A DNA stretch of 64,000 nucleotides, from positions 992,001 to 1,056,000 of the forward strand of contig NZ_FSQW01000002.1 of assembly GCF_900128895.1 (NCBI RefSeq), given 5' to 3'. The notes under the pieces were generated by a model. It had not been told where the DNA came from, searched no databases, and was given only the letters and a program-made list of their open reading frames with translations. This stretch comes from Parasphingorhabdus marina DSM 22363. GTDB lineage: Bacteria; Pseudomonadota; Alphaproteobacteria; Sphingomonadales; Sphingomonadaceae. Below, piece after piece: positions 36,429-49,655 of the stretch (position 1 is the stretch's first letter; the number at the start of each line of letters is the position of its first letter). The translations under genes were made by a program, and so were the position numbers.

Positions 36429-38627
36429 ATGCCTGCCTATACCGGGCGCATGAATCGTGCATCCGACCGTGTCAGGGTCATCCTTCTCAACTCCGCTCTC
36501 GGGCCACTGGATTACCGGGTGCCCGAAGGCATGCACGCAGAGCCCGGTTCGATCGTCATGGCGCCGCTGGGTCCTCGCAAACTGCCGGGCGTGGTCTGGG
36601 AGGCGGACCGCTTTCCGACCGAGGAAATTGATTTCAAACGCCTCCGCCCGCTGCGCGAAGTCCGGGACGGCGTCGGCATTTCGGCACCTCTGCGGCGACT
36701 GGTCGAGTGGACGGCGGACTATTATCTGGCATCGCCGGCAGCCGTATTGCGGATGGTGCTGTCGAGCGGCGCAGCCTTTGCCGATGATCGCCCGATTGTC
36801 GAGTACCGGTTGAACGGAATGGTACCGGACCGGATGACCCCGCAACGGGAACAGGCCCTGGCTGCCCTGGCCGGTGAACAGGGAACGGTCAGCGAGCTGG
36901 CGAATATTGCGGACGTTTCTGTTGCCGTCGTCCGCGGACTGGAAAAGGCCGGAGCACTGGACCGGATTGAGGTCCCCGTTTTCGCAACGACTGATCTTCC
37001 TGATCCGGATCATGGCAAGATCGATCTGAACGAAGATCAAGCCCGGGTTGGCTCTGTACTGATCGAGGCGGTCCGGCAACGGGCCTACAAGACCTATCTG
37101 CTGGACGGCGTAACCGGTTCGGGCAAGACCGAAGTCTATTTTGAAGCCATTGCCGAGGCCTTGCGTCAGGATCGTCAAACGCTTGTCCTGCTCCCGGAAA
37201 TTGCGCTCACCGAGCCGTTTCTTGACCGCTTTCGTACCCGGTTCGGCGCCGAACCGGTCGCCTGGCACAGCGGACTCAAACAGTCGGAACGCAAGAAAAA
37301 CTGGCGGGCGCTGGCCGAAGGACAAGCGAAAGTTGTGGTCGGCGCTCGCTCTGCTCTGTTCCTGCCCTACCGGGATCTCGGGTTGATCATCGTCGACGAG
37401 GCGCACGAAGTCAGCTTCAAGCAGGAAGACGGCGTCCGCTACCACGCCCGGGATGTGGCGGTCATGCGCGGACTGAACGAGCAAATTCCCGTGGTGCTGG
37501 CGTCGGCGACACCGGCCATCGAGAGCCGGCACCAGGTCGAACAAGGCAATTATGAACTGCTTGAGCTGCCGGCCCGTTTCGGCGCGGCAAGTCTTCCGGA
37601 CGTGGAAGCACTCGATCTCACCAGCGATATTCCGCCGCGCGGGTCGTGGCTGGCACCCACATTGGTCCGCGCGCTGGAGGACAATCTCGGCAAGGGAGAG
37701 CAGTCGCTGCTGTTCCTCAATCGCCGGGGCTTTGCACCGCTCACCCTGTGCCGGACCTGCGGCCACCGGATCAATTGTCCGAATTGCACCGCCTGGATGG
37801 TCGAACATCGCCTGACCCGGCGCCTCGCCTGTCATCACTGCGGCCATGTCATGCCTCAGCCGGAGAAATGCCCGGAGTGCGAAGACGAGGACTCGCTGGT
37901 GGCCTGCGGACCCGGCGTCGAGCGCATTTGCGATGAAGTGAAAGCCCTTTTTCCCGAAGCCCGGACGGCCATTGTCACGTCAGACACGATCTGGTCTCCC
38001 GCCAAGGCCGGAGAATTTGTCGCCAAGATGGAGGCCGGCGCGATAGATATCGTCGTCGGAACACAGCTGGTCACCAAGGGCTACCATTTCCCCAATCTGA
38101 CGCTAGTGGGCGTGGTCGATGCCGATATCGGGCTGGAAGGCGGCGACTTGCGCGCCGCCGAACGCAGTTTTCAGCAAATCGCGCAGGTGGCTGGTCGCGC
38201 CGGGCGGGCGAGCAAACCGGGCCATGTCTATGTCCAGACCCGCATGCCGGATGCACCGGTGATACAGGCCATCATCAACAATGATCGCGACGGCTTTTAC
38301 GCCGCCGAAATCGCCTCCCGCCGGGCGGCTGCGGCTCCGCCCTTCGCACGACTCGCCGCGATCATCGTGTCTTCGGAGGACAATAGCGAGGCGATGGAGA
38401 CTGCACGGCTGATCGGTCAGACGGCACCCAGTGCGGAAGGATTTGCCGTCTTTGGCCCGGCCCCGGCCCCTTTGGCGATGTTGCGTGGCCGCCATCGCCA
38501 CCGTTTGCTGATCCACGCGCACCGCTCGGTTGAGCTGCAAAAACTTGTCCGCGAATGGCTGGAGGATCTGGAATGGCCGCGCGCGGTCCGGGTGGGCGTT
38601 GATGTGGATCCCTACAGCTTTGTTTGA
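36429..38627 (+). CDS. priA: Primosomal protein N', helicase PriA
   Basis: About 732 residues, a replication-restart helicase. The 3'-end-binding domain ([21 protein letters not shown]) is followed by a Walker A motif ([12 protein letters not shown]), the DEAH box ([11 protein letters not shown]), and a zinc-binding segment with eight cysteines (CRTCG, CPNC, CHHCG, CPEC). Several in-frame starts exist (TTG 36378, ATG 36396, 36411, 36429, 36450), none with a strong ribosome site; I give ATG 36429. The stop lies 2 bases before an ATG that opens the long frame of the protease gene. Confidence 0.95.
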   Translation: MPAYTGRMNRASDRVRVILLNSALGPLDYRVPEGMHAEPGSIVMAPLGPRKLPGVVWEADRFPTEEIDFKRLRPLREVRDGVGISAPLRRLVEWTADYYLASPAAVLRMVLSSGAAFADDRPIVEYRLNGMVPDRMTPQREQALAALAGEQGTVSELANIADVSVAVVRGLEKAGALDRIEVPVFATTDLPDPDHGKIDLNEDQARVGSVLIEAVRQRAYKTYLLDGVTGSGKTEVYFEAIAEALRQDRQTLVLLPEIALTEPFLDRFRTRFGAEPVAWHSGLKQSERKKNWRALAEGQAKVVVGARSALFLPYRDLGLIIVDEAHEVSFKQEDGVRYHARDVAVMRGLNEQIPVVLASATPAIESRHQVEQGNYELLELPARFGAASLPDVEALDLTSDIPPRGSWLAPTLVRALEDNLGKGEQSLLFLNRRGFAPLTLCRTCGHRINCPNCTAWMVEHRLTRRLACHHCGHVMPQPEKCPECEDEDSLVACGPGVERICDEVKALFPEARTAIVTSDTIWSPAKAGEFVAKMEAGAIDIVVGTQLVTKGYHFPNLTLVGVVDADIGLEGGDLRAAERSFQQIAQVAGRAGRASKPGHVYVQTRMPDAPVIQAIINNDRDGFYAAEIASRRAAAAPPFARLAAIIVSSEDNSEAMETARLIGQTAPSAEGFAVFGPAPAPLAMLRGRHRHRLLIHAHRSVELQKLVREWLEDLEWPRAVRVGVDVDPYSFV

Positions 38628-38683
38628 CCATGACTGAGCAATTTCATTTTGAAAAAACTTCCGATTTCCCGCATGGGCAGATC

Positions 38684-40231
38684 ATGATCAAAAAACTGGT
38701 TCTGTTTGCCACTCTGCTAGTCACCGGCCTGTTTTCGGGGCCTGCCCAGGCAGACCCTGCGGACATCCAGGCCGCCAGCCGGTCCGTCGTGCGGGTGGTT
38801 CTTGCAGCCACGGACGGGGACAAGGTCGCCTTTGTCGGTCATGGCAGCGGCTTTGCGGTCGCACCGGACAAGATTGTGACCAATGCCCATGTCGTCGAAA
38901 TCGCCCGCAACGAGCCGACGGTGGTCATCGGAATCATCCCGTCGCAGGGCGGCAAGAGCTTCGGCGGCAAGGTTATCGCCTATTCCCCGGGCAACGACCT
39001 CGCGCTGATCCAGGTGCAGGATGGCGGGCGGATCCCGGCCATGACCGTGTTCAGCGGACCGGTTGCCGATGGCGCCAGCGTCATCGCTGTCGGCTACCCC
39101 AGTTCGGTCGACCGGGCGCAAGGACTGGACCTCGATGACCTGATCAATCCCATGTCCCCAGTCAAAACGCGCGGCTCGGTTTCCGGCGGCCGCTCGACGC
39201 GGGAATTCGACACGATCCTCCACACGGCACCCATTGCCAGCGGAAATAGTGGCGGGCCACTGATCGACAATTGTGGCCGGGTGCTGGGTGCCAACAGTTT
39301 TGGTTCGCTTTCCGACGGGAATGATGCCGAGTTCGGTTTTGCAGTGTCCAATCGCGAGATCATGGCCTTTTTGCGCAAAGCTGGTGTCGCCGCCAATGCG
39401 GCGTCGACGCCTTGCCGCTCTTCGGCAGAAATTTCCCGCGAAGAGCAAGCCAGGGAATTCGCCGCCCGCGCCAAAGTCGAAGCCGCGCGTCGGGCGGAAG
39501 CTGCCGAACGGGAGGCGCTGGAAGAAAGCCTGAGAACCTCGATCTCGCAGGACATTATCGTCGAACGCGAAAACCAGATGGCGCTGGCGGCACTGATGCT
39601 GTTCCTCTCGCTCATTGCCCTGGGGGGCGCAGCCTGGCTACTGATGCAGCAGAAGATTAATCCGGCCAAGGCGGCGGCGGCTGGCGCTGGTGTGCTTTTC
39701 CTGGGTGCCATTCTGGTCTTTATCGCCCGGCCGTCCTTTTCGGAAATCGATGACCGGGTGGCTGTCGCGATGAAGGAACAGATGCCGGACGAAGACGAGG
39801 AAAACCCGCAAACAGGCAAGGCCCAACCGGGCAAATATATCTGCCGGCTCAATCCCGACCGCAGCCGGATCACCGTTTCGCAACTCGACGAGGTACCGTT
39901 TGAATGGGCGGAAGGCGGATGTGTGAACGGACGCACGCAATATGCCCGCGACGGCGGCCGCTGGTCCCGGATATTCGTGCCCAATGAAGAGCAGACCGTG
40001 ACGATCAGCAGCTTCGATCCCGCGCGCTCGGAATATATCACCGAACGCTATCTGCTCGACCTGATGACCATGACCCGGGCCCGGGATATTCGCAAAAAAT
40101 ACGGCAACAAGGCCTGCACGGCGGATGCACAGGTGCTGTCCGATATCGAAGACATGGTCCGCGCCATCCGCGTTGAATTGCCCGGGCAAGCCAATGAACG
40201 GCTGGTCTATGAGTGCTCCAAAACAGAGTGA
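38684..40231 (+). CDS. Trypsin-like serine protease with C-terminal membrane helices
   Basis: A 515-residue exported S1-like (DegP-like fold) protease. A Sec signal peptide (residues 1-23, cleaving after AQA) precedes the protease domain with triad His69 (TNAHVV), Asp105 (GNDLAL) and Ser189 (GNSGGPL). A charged Ala/Glu-rich coiled coil (about 230-280) follows, then two hydrophobic segments and a C-terminal soluble domain of about 150 residues. There is no PDZ domain. Start ATG 38684 is chosen for its signal peptide; the frame stays open back to a TTG overlapping the priA stop. Confidence 0.8.
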   Translation: MIKKLVLFATLLVTGLFSGPAQADPADIQAASRSVVRVVLAATDGDKVAFVGHGSGFAVAPDKIVTNAHVVEIARNEPTVVIGIIPSQGGKSFGGKVIAYSPGNDLALIQVQDGGRIPAMTVFSGPVADGASVIAVGYPSSVDRAQGLDLDDLINPMSPVKTRGSVSGGRSTREFDTILHTAPIASGNSGGPLIDNCGRVLGANSFGSLSDGNDAEFGFAVSNREIMAFLRKAGVAANAASTPCRSSAEISREEQAREFAARAKVEAARRAEAAEREALEESLRTSISQDIIVERENQMALAALMLFLSLIALGGAAWLLMQQKINPAKAAAAGAGVLFLGAILVFIARPSFSEIDDRVAVAMKEQMPDEDEENPQTGKAQPGKYICRLNPDRSRITVSQLDEVPFEWAEGGCVNGRTQYARDGGRWSRIFVPNEEQTVTISSFDPARSEYITERYLLDLMTMTRARDIRKKYGNKACTADAQVLSDIEDMVRAIRVELPGQANERLVYECSKTE

Positions 40232-40232
40232 T

Positions 40233-40769
40233 CTATAGCCCGGCGCCCTTGGAAAGCTTTCTGGCACGTGCCCTCACAGAAGCAGCCGGGTCATTGCCTG
40301 CCGCAATGATCAGTTCGTTCGCTTCCACCAGGTCGGGGAAATCCAGACCAATGCGTATCAATGCATCCAGCGACCACGCGCGCAGGAAAGGCCGCTTGTG
40401 ATCCACCAGTTTTCTGAGCCAGGAAACCATGAGTTTTGCCTGCTGCCTGCCGAATGACAGATATTGCACGGACTGGCATATATGCAATTGCGCGTCCCAG
40501 ATCGTTATCTTCCCAAGCACGCCCAAAATCTGGTCGACCTGTTCAGGCGAAAAGCTTTTTCCTTTCTCCAACGCTGACTTCATCAGCCATGTTGCCCTGC
40601 TCGAAACATTATTGTCATTGCTTCCCGCCAGATCGATCAGACTGGAATGATATGATCGATCCTGCTGGAGTTCAGCTTCCATTTCACCGAGAATGGTTGT
40701 TGCCCGGCCATCGAAAGCGGAAAGACGAGTCTCCAGCTTCCGGTGATACTGGGGATCAACGCTGGTCAA
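40233..40769 (-). CDS. HEAT-repeat-like helical protein coupled to ada
   Basis: An unassigned 178-residue protein made almost entirely of helices with HEAT-like spacing (SLIDLAGSNDNNVSSRATWLM, then FLRAWSLDALIRIG and DPAASVRARARKL). The start codon is TTG at 40769, sharing a TTGA with the ada stop, so translation is coupled. AlkD-type DNA glycosylases are HEAT-fold proteins, making a link to alkylation repair possible, but I see no AlkD active-site signature and the length is shorter. Function unknown. Confidence 0.6.
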   Translation of the reverse strand: MTSVDPQYHRKLETRLSAFDGRATTILGEMEAELQQDRSYHSSLIDLAGSNDNNVSSRATWLMKSALEKGKSFSPEQVDQILGVLGKITIWDAQLHICQSVQYLSFGRQQAKLMVSWLRKLVDHKRPFLRAWSLDALIRIGLDFPDLVEANELIIAAGNDPAASVRARARKLSKGAGL

Positions 40770-41803
40770 GCCTCTTCCTTCTCCAGGAGCTTCTCCTTGA
40801 TCTCCAGTCCATAGGCATAACCGCCCATGCTCCCGTCACTCCGGATCACGCGATGGCAGGGAATCAGGACAGCCACATTGTTCGCGCCATTGGCGCTGCC
40901 AACCGCGCGTACGGCCTTGGGTTTGCCGATGGCCGCAGCAATCTCGGCATAGCTTCGGGTTTCGCCGGCGGGTATGTTCTGCAGCTCGCGCCAGACCGCT
41001 TCCTGAAAAGCGGTGCCTCGGACATCGAGGGGAATATTCGCGGCTTTTCCCGGATGCTCGACAGATTGCACAACCTGCTGGGCCAGCGCGGCAAATGCCG
41101 CGTCCCCGGATTGCAGGTCCGCTTTCGGAAAGCGGTGTCGCAGATCCGTTTCATCTTCGTTGAACGAAAGGCAGCACACACCTTTTTCTGTCGCGGCCAG
41201 CAACATGTCGCCGAGGCTGGTCGGCACCACTGCCCAGCGGATCGTCACGCCCGCCCCGCCATTTTTCCAAGCGCTTGCCTGCATACCCAGCCTCTCTTTC
41301 GTTTCGTCATAAAATCGCGATGCCGATCCATAGCCGGCGTCATACAAGGCTTCGGTGACCGTCGCGTCCTCGCGCAGACCGTCCCAGACCCGTTCGCGAC
41401 GCAGGGCGCGGGCATAGGCGGCGGGGGACAAACCGGTGTCGCGCTTGAATATCCGTTGCAAATGGGAAGGCGAGTAACCCGTCACCTGCCCCAGTTCCGT
41501 CAGTGTCGGCGCTTTTTCGGCCATGCGGATGGCATCTATCACGGACTTGACCGCGGCCTCGTCCCGGGCAACCTCTTTCGGCCGGCAGCGCAAACAGGCC
41601 CGCAATCCGGCGGCTTCCGCCTCTTCCGCCGTGACAAAAAAGCGCACGTTTTCCCGGCGGGGATGGCGGGCGGCGCAGGACGGGCGGCAGTAGATACCGG
41701 TGCTGAAAACCCCGGTCACAAACCGGCCGTCAAAGGTGCGATCGCGGGCCGACATGGCTTTCCAGCCAATGGTCTCGTCAAATGTGGATTCGTGCCTGAT
41801 CAT
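40766..41803 (-). CDS. ada: Bifunctional Ada regulator / O6-methylguanine-DNA methyltransferase
   Basis: A 345-residue Ada. The N-terminal zinc domain has YCRPSCAARHP and CLRCRP (methylphosphotriester acceptor Cys and zinc Cys). The AraC-type HTH follows (GYSPSHLQRIFKRDTG), then the methyltransferase domain with PCHRVI holding the acceptor Cys. It repairs O6-methylguanine and activates the adaptive response to alkylation. Start ATG 41803 is chosen; upstream frame lacks the domain. The next gene overlaps its stop (TTGA). Confidence 0.94.
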   Translation of the reverse strand: MIRHESTFDETIGWKAMSARDRTFDGRFVTGVFSTGIYCRPSCAARHPRRENVRFFVTAEEAEAAGLRACLRCRPKEVARDEAAVKSVIDAIRMAEKAPTLTELGQVTGYSPSHLQRIFKRDTGLSPAAYARALRRERVWDGLREDATVTEALYDAGYGSASRFYDETKERLGMQASAWKNGGAGVTIRWAVVPTSLGDMLLAATEKGVCCLSFNEDETDLRHRFPKADLQSGDAAFAALAQQVVQSVEHPGKAANIPLDVRGTAFQEAVWRELQNIPAGETRSYAEIAAAIGKPKAVRAVGSANGANNVAVLIPCHRVIRSDGSMGGYAYGLEIKEKLLEKEEA

Positions 41804-42081
41804 GATGACCTTTTGCCAGCCTCCGCAACGGCGCGCATCCCGTATCTTGCGATCAAAGCAAATTATTATCCGGGAGGTAATTGAAAGCCGCCGAAAACTC
41901 CCCATTTTCGTTGCGAGTGAAATGATTCAGAAACCGATCTTGCATCGCAGCAAAATGGTTGCTAGACGCCGCGCATCCGTGGGCGGAATCGCACGATTTT
42001 CGGCCATCGAACGGACCACATCAGGAACGGTTTTCAAGCCATTTTTCAAGGCCGCAATACAGGCCAGGGAGTGACAGACGC

Positions 42082-42636
42082 GTGGAGAATTCCAGCGGTA
42101 TACGGGCAAGTTTGGCGGGTCGTTATGCGACGGCTCTTTTTGAACTGGCCACCGAAAACAAGGCCATCGACACAGTCGAAACCAGCCTTGCCTCGCTGAA
42201 GCAGGCGATTTCCGAATCGGAAGACCTGTCGGCGCTTACCAGCAGCCCGGTTGTTTCGCGGGAAGATGCCGGCAAGGCGATTGCCGCCGCCGCATCCAGC
42301 CTTGGGCTCGACAACCTGACCACCAATGTTCTGGGCGTACTGGCGGCGAACCGCCGGCTCGATCAGATCCCGGCGCTGGTCCGCGCGTTTACAACGCTGG
42401 CTTCCGGCCATCGCGGCGAAGTCACCGCAGAAGTCACTTCGGCGCACCCGCTGGAGGACAGTCAGATTGACGCGCTGAAGGCGCAGCTCAAGAAACGTGT
42501 CGGCAGCGATGTCAGCGTTTCCACACAAGTCGATCCGGATATTCTGGGCGGCCTGGTCGTAAAGATCGGCAGCCAGATGATCGACAGCTCAATTAAAACT
42601 CGTTTGAACACCCTGTCTCAGGCCATGAAAGGCTAA
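42082..42636 (+). CDS. atpH: F1F0 ATP synthase delta subunit
   Basis: A 184-residue delta subunit that joins the F1 head to the b-stalk. It reads SLAGRYATALFELATENK at the start and ends with LGGLVVKIGSQMIDSSIKTRL, both family signatures. The start is GTG 42082, with GGGAG 11 bases upstream. The first gene of the F1 cluster; the F0 genes are not in this window, the usual split arrangement in Alphaproteobacteria. The 278 bases before it, after ada, hold no supported gene and probably the operon promoter. Confidence 0.95.
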   Translation: MENSSGIRASLAGRYATALFELATENKAIDTVETSLASLKQAISESEDLSALTSSPVVSREDAGKAIAAAASSLGLDNLTTNVLGVLAANRRLDQIPALVRAFTTLASGHRGEVTAEVTSAHPLEDSQIDALKAQLKKRVGSDVSVSTQVDPDILGGLVVKIGSQMIDSSIKTRLNTLSQAMKG

Positions 42637-44178
<1,542 letters not shown>

Positions 44179-44183
44179 TTGTG

Positions 44184-44241
44184 CTCCGGCAAAGGCCGGA
44201 GGCCAGTCGATAAAGACTCTGGACCCCGGCCTTCGCCGGGG
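44184..44241. repeat. Two tandem hairpins between atpA and atpG
   Basis: CTCCGGC-AAAG-GCCGGAG (44184-44201) and CCCCGGC-CTTC-GCCGGGG (44224-44241), both with 4-base loops. The second hairpin is very similar to one of the hairpins between rph and rdgB. It belongs to the same dispersed repeat class and sits inside the ATP synthase operon. Confidence 0.7.
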
Positions 44242-44268
44242 AACAACATTGAAGGACAAGACAGGATA

Positions 44269-46615
<2,347 letters not shown>

Positions 46616-46623
46616 TTCAAAGT

Positions 46624-46730
46624 CCCCTCCCGCCTGCGGGAGGGGTTAGGGGTGGGAATACACTCACCTTTATGTTGAACTTCGGGCCCCAGCAGGCCCA
46701 CCCCCGGCCCCTCCCGTGAACGGGAGGGGG
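46624..46730 (+). repeat. Bipartite inverted-repeat element, copy A (atpD-atpC)
   Basis: An inverted-repeat block at each end (CCCCTCCCGC/GCGGGAGGGG type) joined by a less conserved middle. The reverse complement of copy B (52236-52340) matches its ends and flanks nearly base for base: GGGGTTAGGGG after the first block and GCAGGCCCACCCCCGGCCCC before the last. The element is oriented with the flanking operon. Confidence 0.8.
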
Positions 46731-46744
46731 GAAGAGGCAAACAG

Positions 46745-47002
46745 ATGGCAAATCTTCACTTTGAACTCGTCACACCTGAGAAACTCGTCCGGTCGGATGA
46801 TGTATTCATGGTGGTTGTTCCCGGCACCGAAGGTGACTTTGGCGTTCTCGCCGATCATGCACCGGTCATGTCGACCATCCGTGATGCCGATCTGGTGATC
46901 TATGTCAGTGAAGGTGCGGCACCCGAAACCATCACCGTTCAGGGCGGCTTTGCTGAAGTGAATGAAGCCGGTCTGACCGTATTGGCCGAGGCCGTTTCCT
47001 AG
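46745..47002 (+). CDS. atpC: F1F0 ATP synthase epsilon subunit, short form
   Basis: An 85-residue epsilon subunit with only the beta-sandwich domain ([20 protein letters not shown] and [16 protein letters not shown]). The C-terminal two-helix domain, which inhibits hydrolysis in E. coli and makes the usual length about 130-140, is absent. A stop TAG at 47000-47002 ends it cleanly, so it is not a frameshift, and short forms are typical in sphingomonads. It shares a CTAG with the convergent EamA gene. Confidence 0.93.
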   Translation: MANLHFELVTPEKLVRSDDVFMVVVPGTEGDFGVLADHAPVMSTIRDADLVIYVSEGAAPETITVQGGFAEVNEAGLTVLAEAVS

Positions 47003-47919
47003 GCTTCCAGAACCGTTTCCGCTTTTCTTTCGCTCCGCCACAGCAGCAAGCCGCTGGCGAGGATGAGCATTGCGCCCACTATGGCGATGGAATCCAGCGG
47101 ATCATCAAATATATAGACACTGATCGCGCCTGAAATGATCAGCTGGATGTAGACCAGCGGGGCCACGGATGCCGCCGATGTCCGCATGGTCGCCATGAAC
47201 AGCAGAAAATGGCAGCAGGTCGCGGTAAACGCGATCAAGGCGCATTTCAGGATGACTTCGAACGACGGCAGGCCCGATACCGTCATGGCCGGGACCAGAG
47301 CGTGGCCTGCTGCCGCCGCACCAATCAGAAACAGCGCGGTCCAGAATGACAGGTAGAATTGTGCCGCTGTGATCGAACGCTGGGATGACACCATGCGGTT
47401 GAGAATCAGCATCGCCGCCATCGCACAGGCGGAAATCAGCGGCAAAACCGCTACCCAGCCAAATTCCGCGATGTTGGGCCGCAGCATGATCAGAACCCCG
47501 CCAAAGGCAATGAAGGTGGCCACCCAGGTCGCCGGGCGCATTTTTTCCTTGAGGAACCAGCCGGACAGCAAGGCCGTGATGATCGGATTGACAAAGGCGA
47601 TCGCCACGGCCTCTGCAAGCGGCATTACGTAAATGGCTGAAAAGAAGGTGATTGTGCCGGTCGCCAGGGCCAGCCCGCGGGCCGCATGCAGCCAGGGGCG
47701 GCGAATCCGGAAGCCTTGACGGCCTTCCCGGATAGCCAGAATGAGCGCCAAAGCGATGGCGCCAATGGTGAAGCGCAGCGCCGCCACGGCCGCGGCCGGC
47801 CAGTCGAGCGCCATTGACTTCACGATGGCGTCTCCGATCGGGAATCCCGAAAAGGCAATCAGGGCCAGTGTAATGCCGCTGCCCGCAGAGGCGGATTTTC
47901 GTGATGCTTCGGCGTTCAA
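46999..47919 (-). CDS. DMT superfamily (EamA) transporter
   Basis: A 306-residue membrane protein with ten hydrophobic helices arranged as two EamA repeats of about 140 residues each. EamA proteins export metabolites or amino acids; no substrate is indicated. The start is TTG 47919 with GGAAG upstream; no ATG fits before the first helix. It shares a CTAG with atpC and diverges from cpaF. Confidence 0.85.
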   Translation of the reverse strand: MNAEASRKSASAGSGITLALIAFSGFPIGDAIVKSMALDWPAAAVAALRFTIGAIALALILAIREGRQGFRIRRPWLHAARGLALATGTITFFSAIYVMPLAEAVAIAFVNPIITALLSGWFLKEKMRPATWVATFIAFGGVLIMLRPNIAEFGWVAVLPLISACAMAAMLILNRMVSSQRSITAAQFYLSFWTALFLIGAAAAGHALVPAMTVSGLPSFEVILKCALIAFTATCCHFLLFMATMRTSAASVAPLVYIQLIISGAISVYIFDDPLDSIAIVGAMLILASGLLLWRSERKAETVLEA

Positions 47920-48110
47920 GTCCGCTTCCAGTATTTTTGCACGTTATGTCGTCTGTTCGCAGGCTATTGCCCAGGAAACAACCGCCTTCTGAACCAGATA
48001 GCCAAATCGGCACCAAATCATTCGCCGGGGTTCATTATCCAAAGATTAACCATTTTCATGGAAAGAGGATGCGGGTCCAATTGTAATGCAACTATTTCCG
48101 GCGGAGAACC

Positions 48111-49652
48111 ATGAGCGCATTTGGCAAGAAAAACGGTTTGGGTGGCGGTCGTCCATCCTTTGGTGTTGCAAAACCGATGTCTGGCGGATCCAAGCCCGCC
48201 CCAAAAGACGATAATGCTGCAGAAACGCCGGAAAACCAGGCAGGCGGAGAGCAGTTTCCTCCGATAGATTCGGTTCCGCTTCCCGGCGAAGACTCGCAAG
48301 GTGGAGCTGCTCCGGATCAAAGCGATGCCATGTCACGGCTGGCGGAACGCTCCAATCCGATTCCCGAGGAAGCCGACAAGGATGAAGGCTTTGGGGCATC
48401 TGTTCACAAGATCAAGGAACAGGTCCTTCCGCGACTGCTGGAACGGGTAGATCCCGAAGCGGCAGCCACGCTCAACAAGGAAGAGCTGACCGAAGAATTC
48501 CGCCCGATCATCATGGAAGTGCTGACCGAGCTCAAGCTGACCCTCAACCGCCGCGAGCAATTTGCGCTGGAAAAGGTTCTGGTCGACGAGCTGCTCGGCT
48601 TTGGTCCGCTGGAGGAATTGCTCCAGAATCCGGATATTTCCGATATCATGGTCAACGGTCCCGAGCAGACCTACATCGAAATCAAGGGCAAGCTCGAAAT
48701 CGCACCGATTCAGTTCCGCGATGAAGAACATCTTTTCCAGATCGCCCAGCGTATCGTGAACCAGGTCGGCCGCCGCGTTGACCAGACCACGCCGCTGGCT
48801 GACGCCCGCCTCAAAGACGGTTCGCGTGTGAACGTCATCGTTCCGCCGCTGAGCCTCAAGGGTACCGCGATCTCCATTCGTAAATTCTCCGAGAAGCCGA
48901 TCACGCTGGACATGATGAAGGGCTTTGGCTCGATGTCCGACAATATGTGTACGGCGCTCAAGATTGCCGGTGCCTGCCGGTTCAATGTGGTAATTTCCGG
49001 CGGTACGGGTTCGGGTAAAACGACCATGCTCAACGCCATGTCGAAAATGATCGACCCCGGCGAGCGCGTGCTCACCATCGAGGATGCCGCCGAGCTTCGT
49101 TTGCAGCAACCGCACTGGCTGCCGCTGGAAACCCGGCCACCGAACCTTGAAGGTGAAGGTGCCATCACCATTGGTGACCTTGTGAAGAACGCCCTGCGTA
49201 TGCGCCCTGACCGGATCATTCTTGGTGAGATTCGTGGCGCAGAATGTTTCGACCTTCTCGCTGCAATGAACACCGGCCATGACGGCTCCATGTGTACGCT
49301 TCACGCCAACAGCCCGCGTGAGTGTCTCGGCCGTATGGAAAACATGATCCTGATGGGTGACATCAAGATCCCGAAGGAAGCCATTTCGCGGCAGATTGCG
49401 GAATCGGTGGATCTGATTGTCCAGGTGAAACGTCTGCGTGACGGTTCGCGTCGGACAACCAACATCACCGAAGTGATCGGGATGGAAGGCGATGTCATCG
49501 TGACCCAGGAACTGTTCAAATATCAGTATCTGGACGAGGATGCCGACGGCAAGATCATTGGTGACTATGTGTCTTCCGGCCTGCGCCCGTACACGCTGGA
49601 AAAAGCACGGCAATACGGGTTTGACCAGCCGCTCCTGGAAGCCTGCCTCTAA
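48111..49652 (+). CDS. CpaF/TadA-type secretion ATPase
   Basis: A 513-residue hexameric secretion ATPase of the GspE/PulE-VirB11 superfamily. A Gly/Pro/Lys-rich N-terminal region (residues 1-90) is followed by the N-terminal domain and the motor with Walker A SGGTGSGKTTMLNAM. Asp-box residues are in LRMRPDRIILGEIRGAECFD, then His-box TGHDGSMCTLHANSP. It powers Flp-type pilus assembly, but no other cpa/tad gene is nearby. Promoter region between it and the divergent EamA gene spans 191 bases. Confidence 0.92.
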   Translation: MSAFGKKNGLGGGRPSFGVAKPMSGGSKPAPKDDNAAETPENQAGGEQFPPIDSVPLPGEDSQGGAAPDQSDAMSRLAERSNPIPEEADKDEGFGASVHKIKEQVLPRLLERVDPEAAATLNKEELTEEFRPIIMEVLTELKLTLNRREQFALEKVLVDELLGFGPLEELLQNPDISDIMVNGPEQTYIEIKGKLEIAPIQFRDEEHLFQIAQRIVNQVGRRVDQTTPLADARLKDGSRVNVIVPPLSLKGTAISIRKFSEKPITLDMMKGFGSMSDNMCTALKIAGACRFNVVISGGTGSGKTTMLNAMSKMIDPGERVLTIEDAAELRLQQPHWLPLETRPPNLEGEGAITIGDLVKNALRMRPDRIILGEIRGAECFDLLAAMNTGHDGSMCTLHANSPRECLGRMENMILMGDIKIPKEAISRQIAESVDLIVQVKRLRDGSRRTTNITEVIGMEGDVIVTQELFKYQYLDEDADGKIIGDYVSSGLRPYTLEKARQYGFDQPLLEACL

Positions 49653-49655
49653 GGC

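Noticed and set aside
41804-42081. Possible gene upstream of atpH
   Set aside because: Its frames lack a ribosome-binding site and look random; this 278-base gap more likely contains the atp promoter.
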